From Bradyrhizobium sp. AZCC 1610 (lineage in GTDB: Bacteria > Pseudomonadota > Alphaproteobacteria > Rhizobiales > Xanthobacteraceae): DNA of 64,000 bases. The stretch is taken from the NCBI RefSeq assembly GCF_036924515.1, contig NZ_JAZHRR010000001.1, positions 1,707,001 through 1,771,000 of the forward strand, given 5' to 3'. Position numbers and translations under genes: made by a program. Shown here in pieces: positions 25,005 to 33,593 of the stretch (the stretch's first letter is position 1; each line of letters opens with the position of its first letter). Below the pieces are notes generated by a model that did no database searches, was not told where the DNA came from, and was given only the letters and a program-made list of their open reading frames with translations.

Positions 25005-25021
25005 GATAACTTTGATTTATC
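25005..25021. promoter_or_regulatory. Candidate LysR operator (T-N11-A palindrome)
   Basis: GATAA-CTTTGAT-TTATC is an inverted repeat with 5-bp arms that fits the T-N11-A LysR box. It lies 21 bp before the lysR ATG in the divergent spacer. The plus-strand side also has TTGATT (25026-25031) and TTATCA (25050-25055), 18 bp apart, a weak sigma70-like promoter for the DUF1445 gene. Confidence 0.5.
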
Positions 25022-25104
25022 GAACTTGATTAAAAAAGACGATTAGACATTATCATAGCCATATGCGGGAGTAGATGTCGACAAGATTGGAAGCGGGGAC
25101 AACG

Positions 25105-25926
25105 ATGACCAGCTTGGCGAGGACCGAACGACCCGGTCACGATACGGCGAATTTATCGCCGAGCGTCGCGGCCCGGCACGCCTGCCGCAGCGGCATGACC
25201 GCCACCACGGCCGGCGTCGCCAACGGTTTTGTCCAGGGCAACCTTGTGATCCTGCCCGAGAAGCTCGCGGCCTCGTTCCACCGGTTCTGCCAGCTCAATC
25301 CCAAACCGTGCCCGATCATCGGCATGTCCGACGTCGGCGATCCCGGGATCCCTGCGCTTGGTATCGATCTCGACATCCGCACTGACCTGCCGCGCTATCG
25401 CGTCTGGCGCGACGGCGAAGTGGCGGAGGAGCCGACCGACATCATGGCGCATTGGCGCGACGACCTCGTCGCCTTCGTCATCGGCTGTTCTTATTCCTTC
25501 GAGGAAGCATTGCTGGCGGACGGCCTGCCGATCCGTCATATCGAACGCAAGCTGCGTGTGCCGATGTACCGCACCAATATCGCCTGCGGTTCCGCAGGGC
25601 CGTTCGCGGGGCCGATGGTGGTGTCGATGCGGCCGTTCAAGCCGGCGGACGCGATCCGCGCGGTGCAGATCACCTCGCGCTTTCCCTCCGTGCACGGCGC
25701 GCCGGTTCATCTCGGCCATCCGCATTCGATCGGCATCGCCGACATCAACAAGCCCGATTACGGTGATGCGGTGCCGGTTGGGGCCGACGAAATCCCGGTG
25801 TTCTGGGCGTGCGGTGTCACGCCGCAATCGGTCATCCAGGCGGCGAAGCTGCCATTTGCGATCACGCATGCACCCGGACTGATGCTTGTGACCGATCTCA
25901 TGAACAAACAGCTTGCCGTGCTTTGA
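25105..25926 (+). CDS. DUF1445 / UPF0317 family putative hydro-lyase
   Basis: A 273-residue protein of the DUF1445 (UPF0317) family. Conserved parts: [20 protein letters not shown] near the N-terminus, [32 protein letters not shown], then [20 protein letters not shown] and [20 protein letters not shown]. The family includes the mitochondrial D-glutamate cyclase domain, which makes 5-oxo-D-proline; bacterial members are annotated as hydro-lyases without much evidence. The ATG at 25105 is preferred; an earlier ATG at 25075 is possible. It is followed after 82 bp by the Liv substrate-binding gene. Confidence 0.87.
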   Translation: MTSLARTERPGHDTANLSPSVAARHACRSGMTATTAGVANGFVQGNLVILPEKLAASFHRFCQLNPKPCPIIGMSDVGDPGIPALGIDLDIRTDLPRYRVWRDGEVAEEPTDIMAHWRDDLVAFVIGCSYSFEEALLADGLPIRHIERKLRVPMYRTNIACGSAGPFAGPMVVSMRPFKPADAIRAVQITSRFPSVHGAPVHLGHPHSIGIADINKPDYGDAVPVGADEIPVFWACGVTPQSVIQAAKLPFAITHAPGLMLVTDLMNKQLAVL

Positions 25927-26008
25927 TGCAATCAATGCCACGCATTGAGGCTTTACCGTAACCATCAACCGTTTCATCGATAGTTGCCGACCAACAGAGG
26001 ATATCGCC

Positions 26009-27253
26009 ATGAACATCACGCGCCGAAATGTGTTGCTTGGAGCCACTGCCGCCGCAGCGCTCGGCCCGATCGCCGCCCGCGCCCAGACTTCCGAAGTGGT
26101 AATCGGCGTGATCTATCCGTTCTCCGGCGCCAGCGCCCAGATGGGCGTCGATGCGCAGAAGTCGTTCGAGACTGCACTCGATATCATCAACAAAAATCAC
26201 GATTTCGATCTGCCGCTGGCAAAAGGCGAGGGTCTGCCCGGCCTCGGCGGCGCCAAGATCCGCCTCGTGTTCGCCGACCACCAGGCCGATCCGCAGAAGG
26301 GCCGCGCCGAGACCGAACGCCTGATCACGCAGGAAAAGGTTTGCGCGGTCATCGGCACCTATCAGAGCGCGGTCGCCGTCACCGTCAGCCAGATCTGCGA
26401 GCGCTACCAGATCCCGTTCATCTCGGCCGACAATTCCTCGCCGAGCCTGCATAAGCGCGGTCTCAAGTTCTATTTCCGCGCAGCGCCCCATGACGAGATG
26501 TTCTCGGCTGCCATGTTCAACTTCTTCGACGCGATGAAGAAGAAAGGCGCCAAGATCGACACGCTGTCGCTGTTCCATGAGGACACCATCTTCGGCACCG
26601 ACTCCGCCAACACCCAGCTCAAGCTGGCAGCCGATCGCGGCTACAAGATCGCCACCGACATCAAGTATCGCTCCAACTCGCCGTCCTTGTCGGCGGAAGT
26701 GCAGCAGCTCAAGTCGGCGAATGCCGACGTGCTGATGCCCTCGAGCTACACCACCGATGGTATCCTGCTGGTCAAGACCATGGCCGAGCTCGGCTACAAG
26801 CCGAACGCGATCGTCGCCCAAAACGCCGGCTTCTCAGAAAAGGCGCTCTATGATGCGGTCGGCGACAAGCTCGAAGGCGTGATCTCGCGCGGCAGCTTCT
26901 CGCTCGATCTCGCGGCCAAGCGGCCGATGGTCGGCAAGATCAACGCCATGTTCAAGGAGAAGTCGGGCAAGGACTTCAACGACCTGACGTCGCGGCAGTT
27001 CATGGGCCTCCTGGTGATGGCGGAAGCCATCAACCGCGCCAAGTCGACCGACGGCGAGAAGATCCGCGAGGCGCTGGTCGCGACCGACATTCCGGGCGAG
27101 CAGACCATCATGCCCTGGAAGCGCGTCAAGTTCGACGAACTGGGCCAGAACAACGACGCGGACCCGGTGCTGCTGCAATATATCGGCGGCAAGTTCGTCA
27201 CCATCTTCCCGCCGCAAGCCGCCATCGCCGAAGCCGTCTGGCCGATGAAATAA
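26009..27253 (+). CDS. Liv-type ABC transporter substrate-binding protein
   Basis: A 414-residue periplasmic binding protein. The N-terminus MNITRRNVLLGATAAAALG has twin arginines and a hydrophobic core ending at ARAQ, a Tat-like signal. The mature part starts EVVIGVIYPFSGASAQMGVD, the type I fold of branched-chain amino-acid and amide binding proteins (Peripla_BP_6), with a conserved VCAVIGTYQSAVAVTVSQI segment. It is the first gene of the transporter, 27 bp before livH. The ligand is probably not a simple branched-chain amino acid, given the linked amidohydrolase and DUF1445 genes; that is inference. Confidence 0.9.
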   Translation: MNITRRNVLLGATAAAALGPIAARAQTSEVVIGVIYPFSGASAQMGVDAQKSFETALDIINKNHDFDLPLAKGEGLPGLGGAKIRLVFADHQADPQKGRAETERLITQEKVCAVIGTYQSAVAVTVSQICERYQIPFISADNSSPSLHKRGLKFYFRAAPHDEMFSAAMFNFFDAMKKKGAKIDTLSLFHEDTIFGTDSANTQLKLAADRGYKIATDIKYRSNSPSLSAEVQQLKSANADVLMPSSYTTDGILLVKTMAELGYKPNAIVAQNAGFSEKALYDAVGDKLEGVISRGSFSLDLAAKRPMVGKINAMFKEKSGKDFNDLTSRQFMGLLVMAEAINRAKSTDGEKIREALVATDIPGEQTIMPWKRVKFDELGQNNDADPVLLQYIGGKFVTIFPPQAAIAEAVWPMK

Positions 27254-27280
27254 GCATCGAACGCGAGGGGGGCGGGGAAC

Positions 27281-28159
27281 ATGACGGCCGAGACCATTAT
27301 CCAAAGTCTGGCAAGCGGCCTGTTGATGGGGCTGCTCTACGGGCTGATTGCCGTAGGCCTCGCGCTGATCTTCGGCCTGATGGACGTCGTGAACTTCGCT
27401 CACGGCGAGTTCCTGATGATCGCGATGTACGCGACGTTCTTCCTGTTCGCGTTCTTTGCGATCGACCCGTTGCTGTCGGCGCCGCTGGTCGCGGCGGCGC
27501 TGTTCGTGTTTGGCGCCGTGGTCTATCTATTGATCGTGCGCTTTGCCGTACGCGCCAAGGCCAATGCCGGCATGGTGCAGATCTTCTCCACGTTTGGACT
27601 CGCTATCGTCATGCGCGGCCTGGCGCAGTACTTCTTCACGCCGGACTATCGCAGCGTCACCCAGTCATGGCTCGGCGGCAAGACCGTTTCGGTGGCCGGC
27701 ATCTTCCTGCCCGTGCCGCAACTGGTGGGCGCCCTGATCGCGATTGCCGCATTCGGCGCGCTCTACCTCTTCATCAACCGCACTGACTTCGGCCGCGCGC
27801 TCGAGGCGACCCGCGAGGACGCCGGCGCCGTGGCGCTGGTCGGCATCGACAAGAACTGGGTGTTCGCGCTGGGCTGGGGCCTTGGCGCGGCTCTGGTGGG
27901 GCTATCAGGCGCGGTCATGGCGATGTTCTTCTACATTTATCCGGACGTTGGCGCTTCATTCGCGCTGATCGCCTATGTGACGGTGGCGCTCGGCGGCTTC
28001 GGCAGCGTGTTCGGCGCCTTCGCCGGCGGCATCATCGTCGGCCTCGTCGAGGCTACCACCGCATTGCTGCTGCCGCCTTCGCTCAAGGCGGTCGGCATTT
28101 ACGCGGTCTATCTCCTTGTCGTCTTCGTCCGGCCGCGCGGCCTGTTCGGATCGATGTGA
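27281..28159 (+). CDS. livH: LivH-type ABC transporter permease
   Basis: A 292-residue inner-membrane permease of the branched-chain amino-acid family, with about eight hydrophobic segments. The start SLASGLLMGLLYGLIAVGLA and DVVNFAHGEFLMIAMY match the LivH signature; the cytoplasmic loop RALEATREDAGAVALVGID contacts the ATPases. Its TGA overlaps the livM ATG (TGATG). Confidence 0.92.
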   Translation: MTAETIIQSLASGLLMGLLYGLIAVGLALIFGLMDVVNFAHGEFLMIAMYATFFLFAFFAIDPLLSAPLVAAALFVFGAVVYLLIVRFAVRAKANAGMVQIFSTFGLAIVMRGLAQYFFTPDYRSVTQSWLGGKTVSVAGIFLPVPQLVGALIAIAAFGALYLFINRTDFGRALEATREDAGAVALVGIDKNWVFALGWGLGAALVGLSGAVMAMFFYIYPDVGASFALIAYVTVALGGFGSVFGAFAGGIIVGLVEATTALLLPPSLKAVGIYAVYLLVVFVRPRGLFGSM

Positions 28160-29140
28160 TGGATACGAATTTCGCCAGAAGCCGCCGCCGCGACCTCATC
28201 GTCGCATTCTGTCTTGCCGCGATCGCAGCCGTGGTGCCGCTGTTCGTCAAGGACGTCTACGTCCAGAACATCATGGTGCTGACGCTGATGTGGGGCGCGC
28301 TGTCGCAGAGTTGGAACATTCTCTCCGGCTATTGCGGACAGATTTCACTCGGTCACGCGCTCTATTTCGGAATCGGCGCCTATACCACAGCGCTGCTGTT
28401 CACCAAGTTCGGCGTGTTGCCATGGTTCGGCATGATCGGCGGCGGCGTGATCTCCGCCGTCATCGCGATGGCGCTTGGCTATCCCTGCTTCCGCCTGCGC
28501 GGGCATTACTTCGTCATCGCCACCATCGTCATCGCCGAGATCGGGCTCTTGCTGTTCCACAACTGGGATTGGGCGGGCGCGGCAATGGGCATCGATATTC
28601 CCGTGCGCGGCGATAGCTGGCTGAAGTTCCAGTTCACGCGTAGCAAACTGCCGTACTTCTACTTCGCGCTGGCGCTGGCCTGCGTCGCCTGGTTCGTCAC
28701 CTGGTGGCTGGAGGATTCCAAATGGGGCTATTGGTGGCGCGCGGTAAAGGACAATCCGGACGCCGCTGAAAGCCTCGGTGTCGTCGTGTTCAATTCCAAG
28801 ATGGGCGCTGCGGCGGTTTCGGCGTTCCTGGTCGCGGTCGGCGGCAGCTTCTATGGGCAGTTTGTTTCCTACATCGATCCTGAAAGCGTGATGGGTTTCC
28901 AGTTCTCGCTGCTGATGGCGTTGCCCGCGGTGCTGGGTGGCATCGGAACATTGTGGGGGCCGATGCTGGGCGCGGTGATCCTGATCCCGGCTGACCGAGT
29001 TGACACGCTCCTTCATCGGCGGCTCGGGCCGCGGCGTCGACCTGATCGTCTATGGCGGGCTGATCATCCTGATCTCGCTGGCGCGACCGCAGGGCCTGGT
29101 CGGATTGTTCGCGCCCAAGCGCAAGGAGGCGGCCCGATGA
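28159..29140 (+). CDS. livM: LivM-type ABC transporter permease with a +1 frameshift near its end
   Basis: The second permease. SQSWNILSGYCGQISLGHAL and PCFRLRGHYFVIATIVIAEI are typical of LivM, and about nine hydrophobic segments are present. At 28986-28990 (ATCCCGG) one base too many, probably a G, breaks the frame after VILIP. The other frame then continues with LTELTRSFIGGSGRGVDLIV, the last membrane helix, and ends FAPKRKEAAR at the TGA that overlaps the livG ATG (ATGA). The gene is 982 bp, one over a multiple of three. Read literally, the broken frame has no stop and runs in frame through livG, predicting a 571-residue LivM-LivG protein with a basic, non-membrane linker. It could be a sequence error, a true mutation, or recoding. 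Confidence 0.85.
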
Positions 29141-29871
29141 CGACGCCACTTCTGGAAACCCGCGGCGTCTGGCAGCGCTTCGGCGGCCTGATTGCGAACA
29201 GCGATGTCTCGATCTCGGTCGGACGCGGCGAAATCGTCGGATTGATCGGCCCGAACGGCGCCGGCAAATCGACGCTGTTCAACCTGATCGCGGGCGTGCT
29301 GCCACCCACGCAAGGCTCGATCATCTTCGACGGTGAGGACGTCACCGCGTTGCCGGCGGCGGAGCGCTGTCAGCGCGGCATCGGTCGTACCTTCCAGGTC
29401 GTGAAGAGTTTTGAGACCATGACCGTCATCGACAACGTCATCGTCGGCGCGCTGGTCCGCACCACCGTGATGCGCGACGCCCGCCGCAAGGCGCACCAGG
29501 TGCTGGAATTCTGCGGGCTTGGCCCGCGCGCCAATGTGCTCGCGGCCGATCTGATACCGTCGGAAAAGCGAAGGCTCGAGGTCGCCCGCGCGCTGGCAAC
29601 CGAGCCAAAACTCTTGCTGCTCGACGAAGTCTTGACCGGGCTGACGCCGATCGAGGCCAAGACCGGCGTCGAACTGGTGCGCAAGGTGCGCGACACCGGT
29701 GTCACCGTGCTGATGGTCGAACATGTCATGGAAATCGTGATGCCGCTGGTCGACCGCGCCATCGTGCTCGACCTCGGCAAGGTGCTGGTCGAGGGCAAGC
29801 CGTCCGACGTGGTCCGCGATCCGAAAGTCATTACCGCCTATCTGGGAGACCGTCATGCTGTCGGTGCATGA
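29137..29871 (+). CDS. livG: LivG-type ABC transporter ATP-binding protein
   Basis: A 244-residue ATPase. Walker A is GPNGAGKSTLF, the Q-loop region is GIGRTFQVV, and Walker B is LLLLDEVLTGLTPIEAK. The usual LSxGQ signature is replaced by LIPSEKRRLEVARAL, a variant found in some Liv subfamilies. The C-terminal VDRAIVLDLGKVLVEGKPSD is standard. It overlaps livM by 4 bp and livF by 17 bp. Because livM is frameshifted, its own ATG at 29137 matters for making a separate LivG; AAGGAGGCGG lies 6-8 bp upstream. Confidence 0.9.
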   Translation: MTTPLLETRGVWQRFGGLIANSDVSISVGRGEIVGLIGPNGAGKSTLFNLIAGVLPPTQGSIIFDGEDVTALPAAERCQRGIGRTFQVVKSFETMTVIDNVIVGALVRTTVMRDARRKAHQVLEFCGLGPRANVLAADLIPSEKRRLEVARALATEPKLLLLDEVLTGLTPIEAKTGVELVRKVRDTGVTVLMVEHVMEIVMPLVDRAIVLDLGKVLVEGKPSDVVRDPKVITAYLGDRHAVGA

Positions 29872-30559
29872 AGTCACCACCGCCTATCAGGGCCTGGTCG
29901 CGATATCGGCGGTCTCAATCGAAGTGGCAAAGGGCGAGATCGTCTGCGTCGCCGGCGCCAACGGAGCCGGCAAGTCGACGCTCCTGAAATCGATTGCGGG
30001 TGCGGAACGCCCGCGTTCCGGCACGGTGTCGTTTGACGGCACGCGGATCGACGGCATGGCGCAGCACGTCATCACCTCGCGCGGCATTGCCTATGTGCCG
30101 GAAAACCGAAGGCTGTTTCCGCGGCTCTCAGTGCGCGACAATCTCAGGCTCGGCAGCTATCTCTATCGCGGCGAAGCCAACCGTGAAGAACCGCTCGATC
30201 TCGTATTCAAGCTGTTCCCGCGCCTGCAGGAGCGGCTGGAGCAGCGCGCCGAAACGCTGTCAGGCGGCGAGCAGCAGATGCTCGCAATCGGTCGCGCGCT
30301 GATGACGCGGCCGCGGCTGTTGATGCTGGACGAACCGTCGCAGGGCATCATGCCAAAACTGGTCGATGAAATCTTCCAGGCGGTGAAACGCATCCGCGAC
30401 GCCGGGATGACCGTGCTGATCGTCGAACAGCGGATGTCGGAGTGTTTGGAGATTGCCGATCGCGCCTACATCCTGCAAACCGGCCGCGTGCTGATGCAGG
30501 GCAGTGCCGCGGACATTCGGGTCAATCCGGATGTGCGGAAGGCGTATCTGGGGCTGTAG
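29855..30559 (+). CDS. livF: LivF-type ABC transporter ATP-binding protein
   Basis: A 234-residue ATPase, the usual last subunit. Walker A is GANGAGKSTLL, the signature is the canonical LSGGEQQMLAIGRAL, and Walker B is LLMLDEPSQGIMP. YVPENRRLFPRLSVRDNL is the typical LivF segment. It pairs with LivG to power the LivHM permease. It overlaps livG by 17 bp and ends the operon; a family B repeat follows after 33 bp. Confidence 0.93.
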   Translation: MLSVHEVTTAYQGLVAISAVSIEVAKGEIVCVAGANGAGKSTLLKSIAGAERPRSGTVSFDGTRIDGMAQHVITSRGIAYVPENRRLFPRLSVRDNLRLGSYLYRGEANREEPLDLVFKLFPRLQERLEQRAETLSGGEQQMLAIGRALMTRPRLLMLDEPSQGIMPKLVDEIFQAVKRIRDAGMTVLIVEQRMSECLEIADRAYILQTGRVLMQGSAADIRVNPDVRKAYLGL

Positions 30560-30592
30560 TTGCGGTAGATCGGAGACAGTAAGCTCCATCCG

Positions 30593-30680
30593 CGTCATTG
30601 CGAGCGAAGCGAAGCAATCCAGAAATTTCACGGCAGCGACGGTCCGGATGGTTTTGTAGCTTATGCTCCGCGAAATGACG
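30593..30680. repeat. Intergenic palindromic repeat, family B, eroded copy
   Basis: The left arm CGTCATTGCGAGCGAAGCGA is intact; the right arm is degraded to GCTCCGCGAAATGACG. It lies between livF and the GIY-YIG relic. Confidence 0.7.
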
Positions 30681-30683
30681 AAC

Positions 30684-30970
30684 TCAAATGAGATCGCCGT
30701 AAAGATCCTTCCAGCCGGGGTTATGACTCTCAATCAACGCTAGCTTCTTCGCGCGGCTGCCTGCCTTGATTTGTTTTTCACGCGTAATGGCCTCGATCAT
30801 GCTGCCGTGAAGCTCGTACCAAACCAGAAGCTTGCACGCGTGCTTCTTTGAAAACCCCGCAACCAGCCCTTCGCGATGTTCAAAGCCCGTTTCGGCAGGT
30901 TGCTTGTCACGCCGGTATAGAGTGTTCCGTTGCGGCGGCTCGCCATGATGTAGACGCAGGGCTGTTTCAT
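30684..30970 (-). pseudogene. GIY-YIG nuclease-like gene with a frameshift
   Basis: From the ATG at 30970 (GGAGA upstream) the frame reads MKQPCVYIMASRRNGTLYTG, containing the two halves of the GIY-YIG motif (VYIM and LYTG), then TSNLPKR. One base is missing around 30885-30891; the shifted frame continues with FEHREGLVAGFSKKHACKLL, then WYELH and IESHNPGWKDLYGDLI, the usual end of the small YhbQ-like (UPF0213) nucleases. The total length of 287 bp is one short of 96 codons. A family B repeat lies on each side. This is a one-lesion pseudogene or a sequence error. Confidence 0.82.
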
Positions 30971-30983
30971 CCGATTTCTCCGC

Positions 30984-31062
30984 CGTCATTGTGGGGAGCG
31001 CTAGCGCTGAAGCAATCAGCCTTCCGCAGCCCCTGGATTGCTTCGCTTCGCTCGCAATGACG
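30984..31062. repeat. Intergenic palindromic repeat, family B
   Basis: CGTCATTG...AGCAATC on the left and GGATTGCTTCGCTTCGCTCG with CAATGACG on the right; the left arm is partly eroded (GTGGGGAGCGCTAGCGC). It starts 14 bp before the GIY-YIG relic. Confidence 0.8.
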
Positions 31063-31086
31063 TGGAGAGAGTTCGGCATACAATTG

Positions 31087-31749
31087 CTACGAATGCTCGT
31101 CATGCTCCGGCAGCACCAACCCAAACACCTTGGTCAAATCCTCCACCTGCGCCGGCGACAAATACCGCGGGTTCAACCCGCGCAGCAGCAGATAGAGCTT
31201 CGCCGTCTCTTCCAGCTCCTCGATCGCGAACACCGCGGCTTCCAGCGTATCGCCTGAAACCACCGGCCCATGGTTGGCAAGCAGCACAGACGAATATTTC
31301 CCGGCGAGCCCCTTGATGGCATCCGCTACCGCCGGATCGCCGGGGCGATAATAGGGCACGAGCGCCGTCTGCCCACATTTCATCAGATAGTAAGGCGTCA
31401 TCGGCGGCAGCGCGGCGCGGGGGTCGATTTCCGGCAGCATCGACAGCGCCACCGAGTGAGTCGAATGCAGATGCACCACGGCACGCGCCGCGTCGCGGGT
31501 CTGGTAGAGCGCGGTGTGCAGCGGGACTTCCTTGGTCGGAGCGTCGCCGGAAGCCAGCCGTCCACCCGCGTCGAGCCGCGACATCCGCGCCGGGTCGAGC
31601 GAGCCGAGCGAGGCGTTGGTTGGCGTCACCAGCCAGCCGCCGTCGTCGAGTTTCACGCTGATGTTGCCCGAGGAGCCCGGCGTCAGCCCGCGCTCGAACA
31701 GCGAGCGGCCGAGGCGGCAGATTTCCTCGCGGATCCTGGTTTCGCTCAT
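31087..31749 (-). CDS. otnC: OtnC-like 3-oxo-tetronate 4-phosphate decarboxylase (class II aldolase fold)
   Basis: A 220-residue class II aldolase/epimerase-fold protein. The phosphate-binding segment GLTPGSSGNISVKL, the metal ligands in VVHLHSTHSVALSM and ANHGPVVSGDTLEAAVF are visible. In the sugar-acid pathways described for proteobacteria, OtnC decarboxylates 3-oxo-tetronate 4-phosphate to dihydroxyacetone phosphate and CO2. The assignment rests on its divergent neighbours ltnD, otnI and otnK, which supply exactly that substrate; by fold alone an L-fuculose-phosphate-like aldolase would be possible. Confidence 0.88.
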   Translation of the reverse strand: MSETRIREEICRLGRSLFERGLTPGSSGNISVKLDDGGWLVTPTNASLGSLDPARMSRLDAGGRLASGDAPTKEVPLHTALYQTRDAARAVVHLHSTHSVALSMLPEIDPRAALPPMTPYYLMKCGQTALVPYYRPGDPAVADAIKGLAGKYSSVLLANHGPVVSGDTLEAAVFAIEELEETAKLYLLLRGLNPRYLSPAQVEDLTKVFGLVLPEHDEHS

Positions 31750-31869
31750 GAACTGACCCCGTTTTGAAGCCTTGTCTCACGCTTTGGCAGCGCGGCCAAG
31801 CCGTGATACCCAGAGGCAAAGCCGCCGACCAGATAGCGGCTAGAATGAAACCATGTGAGGGACCGCCGC

Positions 31870-32784
31870 ATGCCAGAATCCGCCAAACCGCGCGTTGCCG
31901 TCATCGGGCTGGGCTCGATGGGCTATGGCATGGCGACCTCGCTGCGCCGCGCCGGGCTCGAAGTGACCGGCTGCGACGTCTCGGCTGATACCGTGGCGCG
32001 GTTCGTGGCCGATGGCGGCAAGGGCGCCGGGACGCCGGCGGAGGCCGCCAAGGCGGCCGACATTGTCGTCAGCGTGGTCGTCAACGCAGCCCAAACCGAG
32101 ACCATCCTGTTCGGCGCCAATGGCGTCGCTGAAACGTTGGGGAAGGGCGCGGTGTTCATCTCCTCCGCCACCATGGACCCGGATATTGCACGGCGGCTCG
32201 CCAGGCAGTTGGAAGAAACCGGCCGGCACTACCTCGACGCGCCGATCTCCGGCGGCGCGCAGCGCGCGGCGCAGGGCGAACTCACCATTTTGGCGTCCGG
32301 CAGCCCGGCCGCCTTTGCCAAGGCGCGCCCGGCGCTCGATGCGATGGCCGCAAAACTTTACGAGCTCGGCGATGACGCCGGCCAGGGCGCCGCGTTCAAG
32401 ATGATCAATCAGTTGCTGGCCGGCGTGCACATCGCCGCCGCTTCGGAAGCGATCGCGTTCGCCGCCAAGCAGGGCCTCGACATAAGGAAGGTCTACGAGG
32501 TGATCACGGCCTCCGCCGGCAATTCCTGGATGTTCGAGAACCGCATGCCGCATGTGCTCGACGGCGATTATGCGCCGCGCAGCGCGGTGGAGATATTTGT
32601 GAAAGACCTCGGCATCATCCAGGACATGGCGCGCTCGCAAAAGTTCCCGGTGCCGGTTGCGGCTGCCGCGCTGCAGATGTTTTTGATGACGGCCGCATCG
32701 GGCATGGGCCGCGACGACGACGCCTCGGTCGCGCGGATGTATGCCAAGGTCACCGGCACGCATCTGCCGGGTGAGCCGAAATAG
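31870..32784 (+). CDS. ltnD: LtnD-like L-threonate dehydrogenase
   Basis: A 304-residue 3-hydroxyisobutyrate-dehydrogenase-family enzyme. The Rossmann motif is VAVIGLGSMGYGMATSL, the substrate-binding DAPISGGAQRAAQGELTILA, and the catalytic Lys lies in FKMINQLLAGVHIAAASEA. LtnD oxidises L-threonate at C2 with NAD to 2-oxo-tetronate. The ATG at 31870 has GAGGG about 8 bp before it; an upstream GTG-type start would add five residues. It heads the operon ltnD-otnI-otnK, which is divergent from otnC. Confidence 0.9.
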   Translation: MPESAKPRVAVIGLGSMGYGMATSLRRAGLEVTGCDVSADTVARFVADGGKGAGTPAEAAKAADIVVSVVVNAAQTETILFGANGVAETLGKGAVFISSATMDPDIARRLARQLEETGRHYLDAPISGGAQRAAQGELTILASGSPAAFAKARPALDAMAAKLYELGDDAGQGAAFKMINQLLAGVHIAAASEAIAFAAKQGLDIRKVYEVITASAGNSWMFENRMPHVLDGDYAPRSAVEIFVKDLGIIQDMARSQKFPVPVAAAALQMFLMTAASGMGRDDDASVARMYAKVTGTHLPGEPK

Positions 32785-32810
32785 CAGCAAGATCAAGAAG
32801 AGGACCGCCG

Positions 32811-33593
32811 ATGCCGCGCTTTGCCGCCAATCTCTCCATGATGTTCACCGAAGTCCCGTTCCTTGACCGCTTCGAGGCGGCGGCGAAAGCGGGCTTCATC
32901 GCGGTCGAATTCCTGTTTCCCTACGATCATCCCGCGGAGGCCGTCGGCGAACGGTTGAAGAAGAACGGCCTCACGCAGGCGCTGTTCAACCTGCCGCCGG
33001 GCAATTGGGACGCCGGCGAAAAAGGTTTTGCGGCGCTGCCGGAGCGCTTTGACGATTTGAAGCGCAGCCTCGAGACGGCGCTTCCTTACGTGAAGGCGAC
33101 CGGCGTCAAGCGGCTGCACCTGATGGCCGGCATCGCCAGCCGCAGCGAACCGAAAGCCGTCGAGCAGTTCTATAAATCGGTGGCGTGGACCACGGAGTTC
33201 TTCGCGCCTCATGGCCTCGATGTCGTGATCGAGCCGATCAATGCCCGCAACGTGCCGGGCTACTTTCTCAACGACTTTACCTTTGCTCGCGACCTGATCG
33301 CCGAACTGAAAATACCGAACCTGAAACTGCAGTTCGATATCTATCACTGCCAGATCATCCATGGCGACGTCACCATGCGGCTGCGCGAGATGATGCCGAT
33401 CACAGGCCACGTCCAGATCGCCAGCATCCCCTCGCGCAACGAGCCCGATAGTGAAGAGCTGAACTATCCGTTCCTGTTCGCCGAGCTCGACCGGCTCGGC
33501 TATGGCGGCTTCGTCGGCTGCGAATACAATCCGCGCGCCAAGACCACTGATGGCCTCGCCTGGTTCAAGCCCTATGCCGGAGTAAAGCCGTGA
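32811..33593 (+). CDS. otnI: OtnI-like 2-oxo-tetronate isomerase
   Basis: A 260-residue TIM-barrel protein of the hydroxypyruvate isomerase (Hyi) family. The N-terminus RFAANLSMMFTEVPFLDRFE, then VEFLFPYDHPAE, the metal-binding VIEPINARNVPGYFLND, LQFDIYHCQIIHGD and GCEYNPRAKT match this family. OtnI converts 2-oxo-tetronate to 3-oxo-tetronate. Its stop overlaps the GTG start of otnK (GTGA), so expression of the two is coupled. Confidence 0.92.
   Translation: MPRFAANLSMMFTEVPFLDRFEAAAKAGFIAVEFLFPYDHPAEAVGERLKKNGLTQALFNLPPGNWDAGEKGFAALPERFDDLKRSLETALPYVKATGVKRLHLMAGIASRSEPKAVEQFYKSVAWTTEFFAPHGLDVVIEPINARNVPGYFLNDFTFARDLIAELKIPNLKLQFDIYHCQIIHGDVTMRLREMMPITGHVQIASIPSRNEPDSEELNYPFLFAELDRLGYGGFVGCEYNPRAKTTDGLAWFKPYAGVKP

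Noticed and set aside
28156..29871. A genuine LivM-LivG fusion protein
   Set aside because: The 49-residue linker is the frameshifted reading of a conserved LivM C-terminus that is intact in another frame, and livG keeps its own start and ribosome site. A one-base insertion explains it better.
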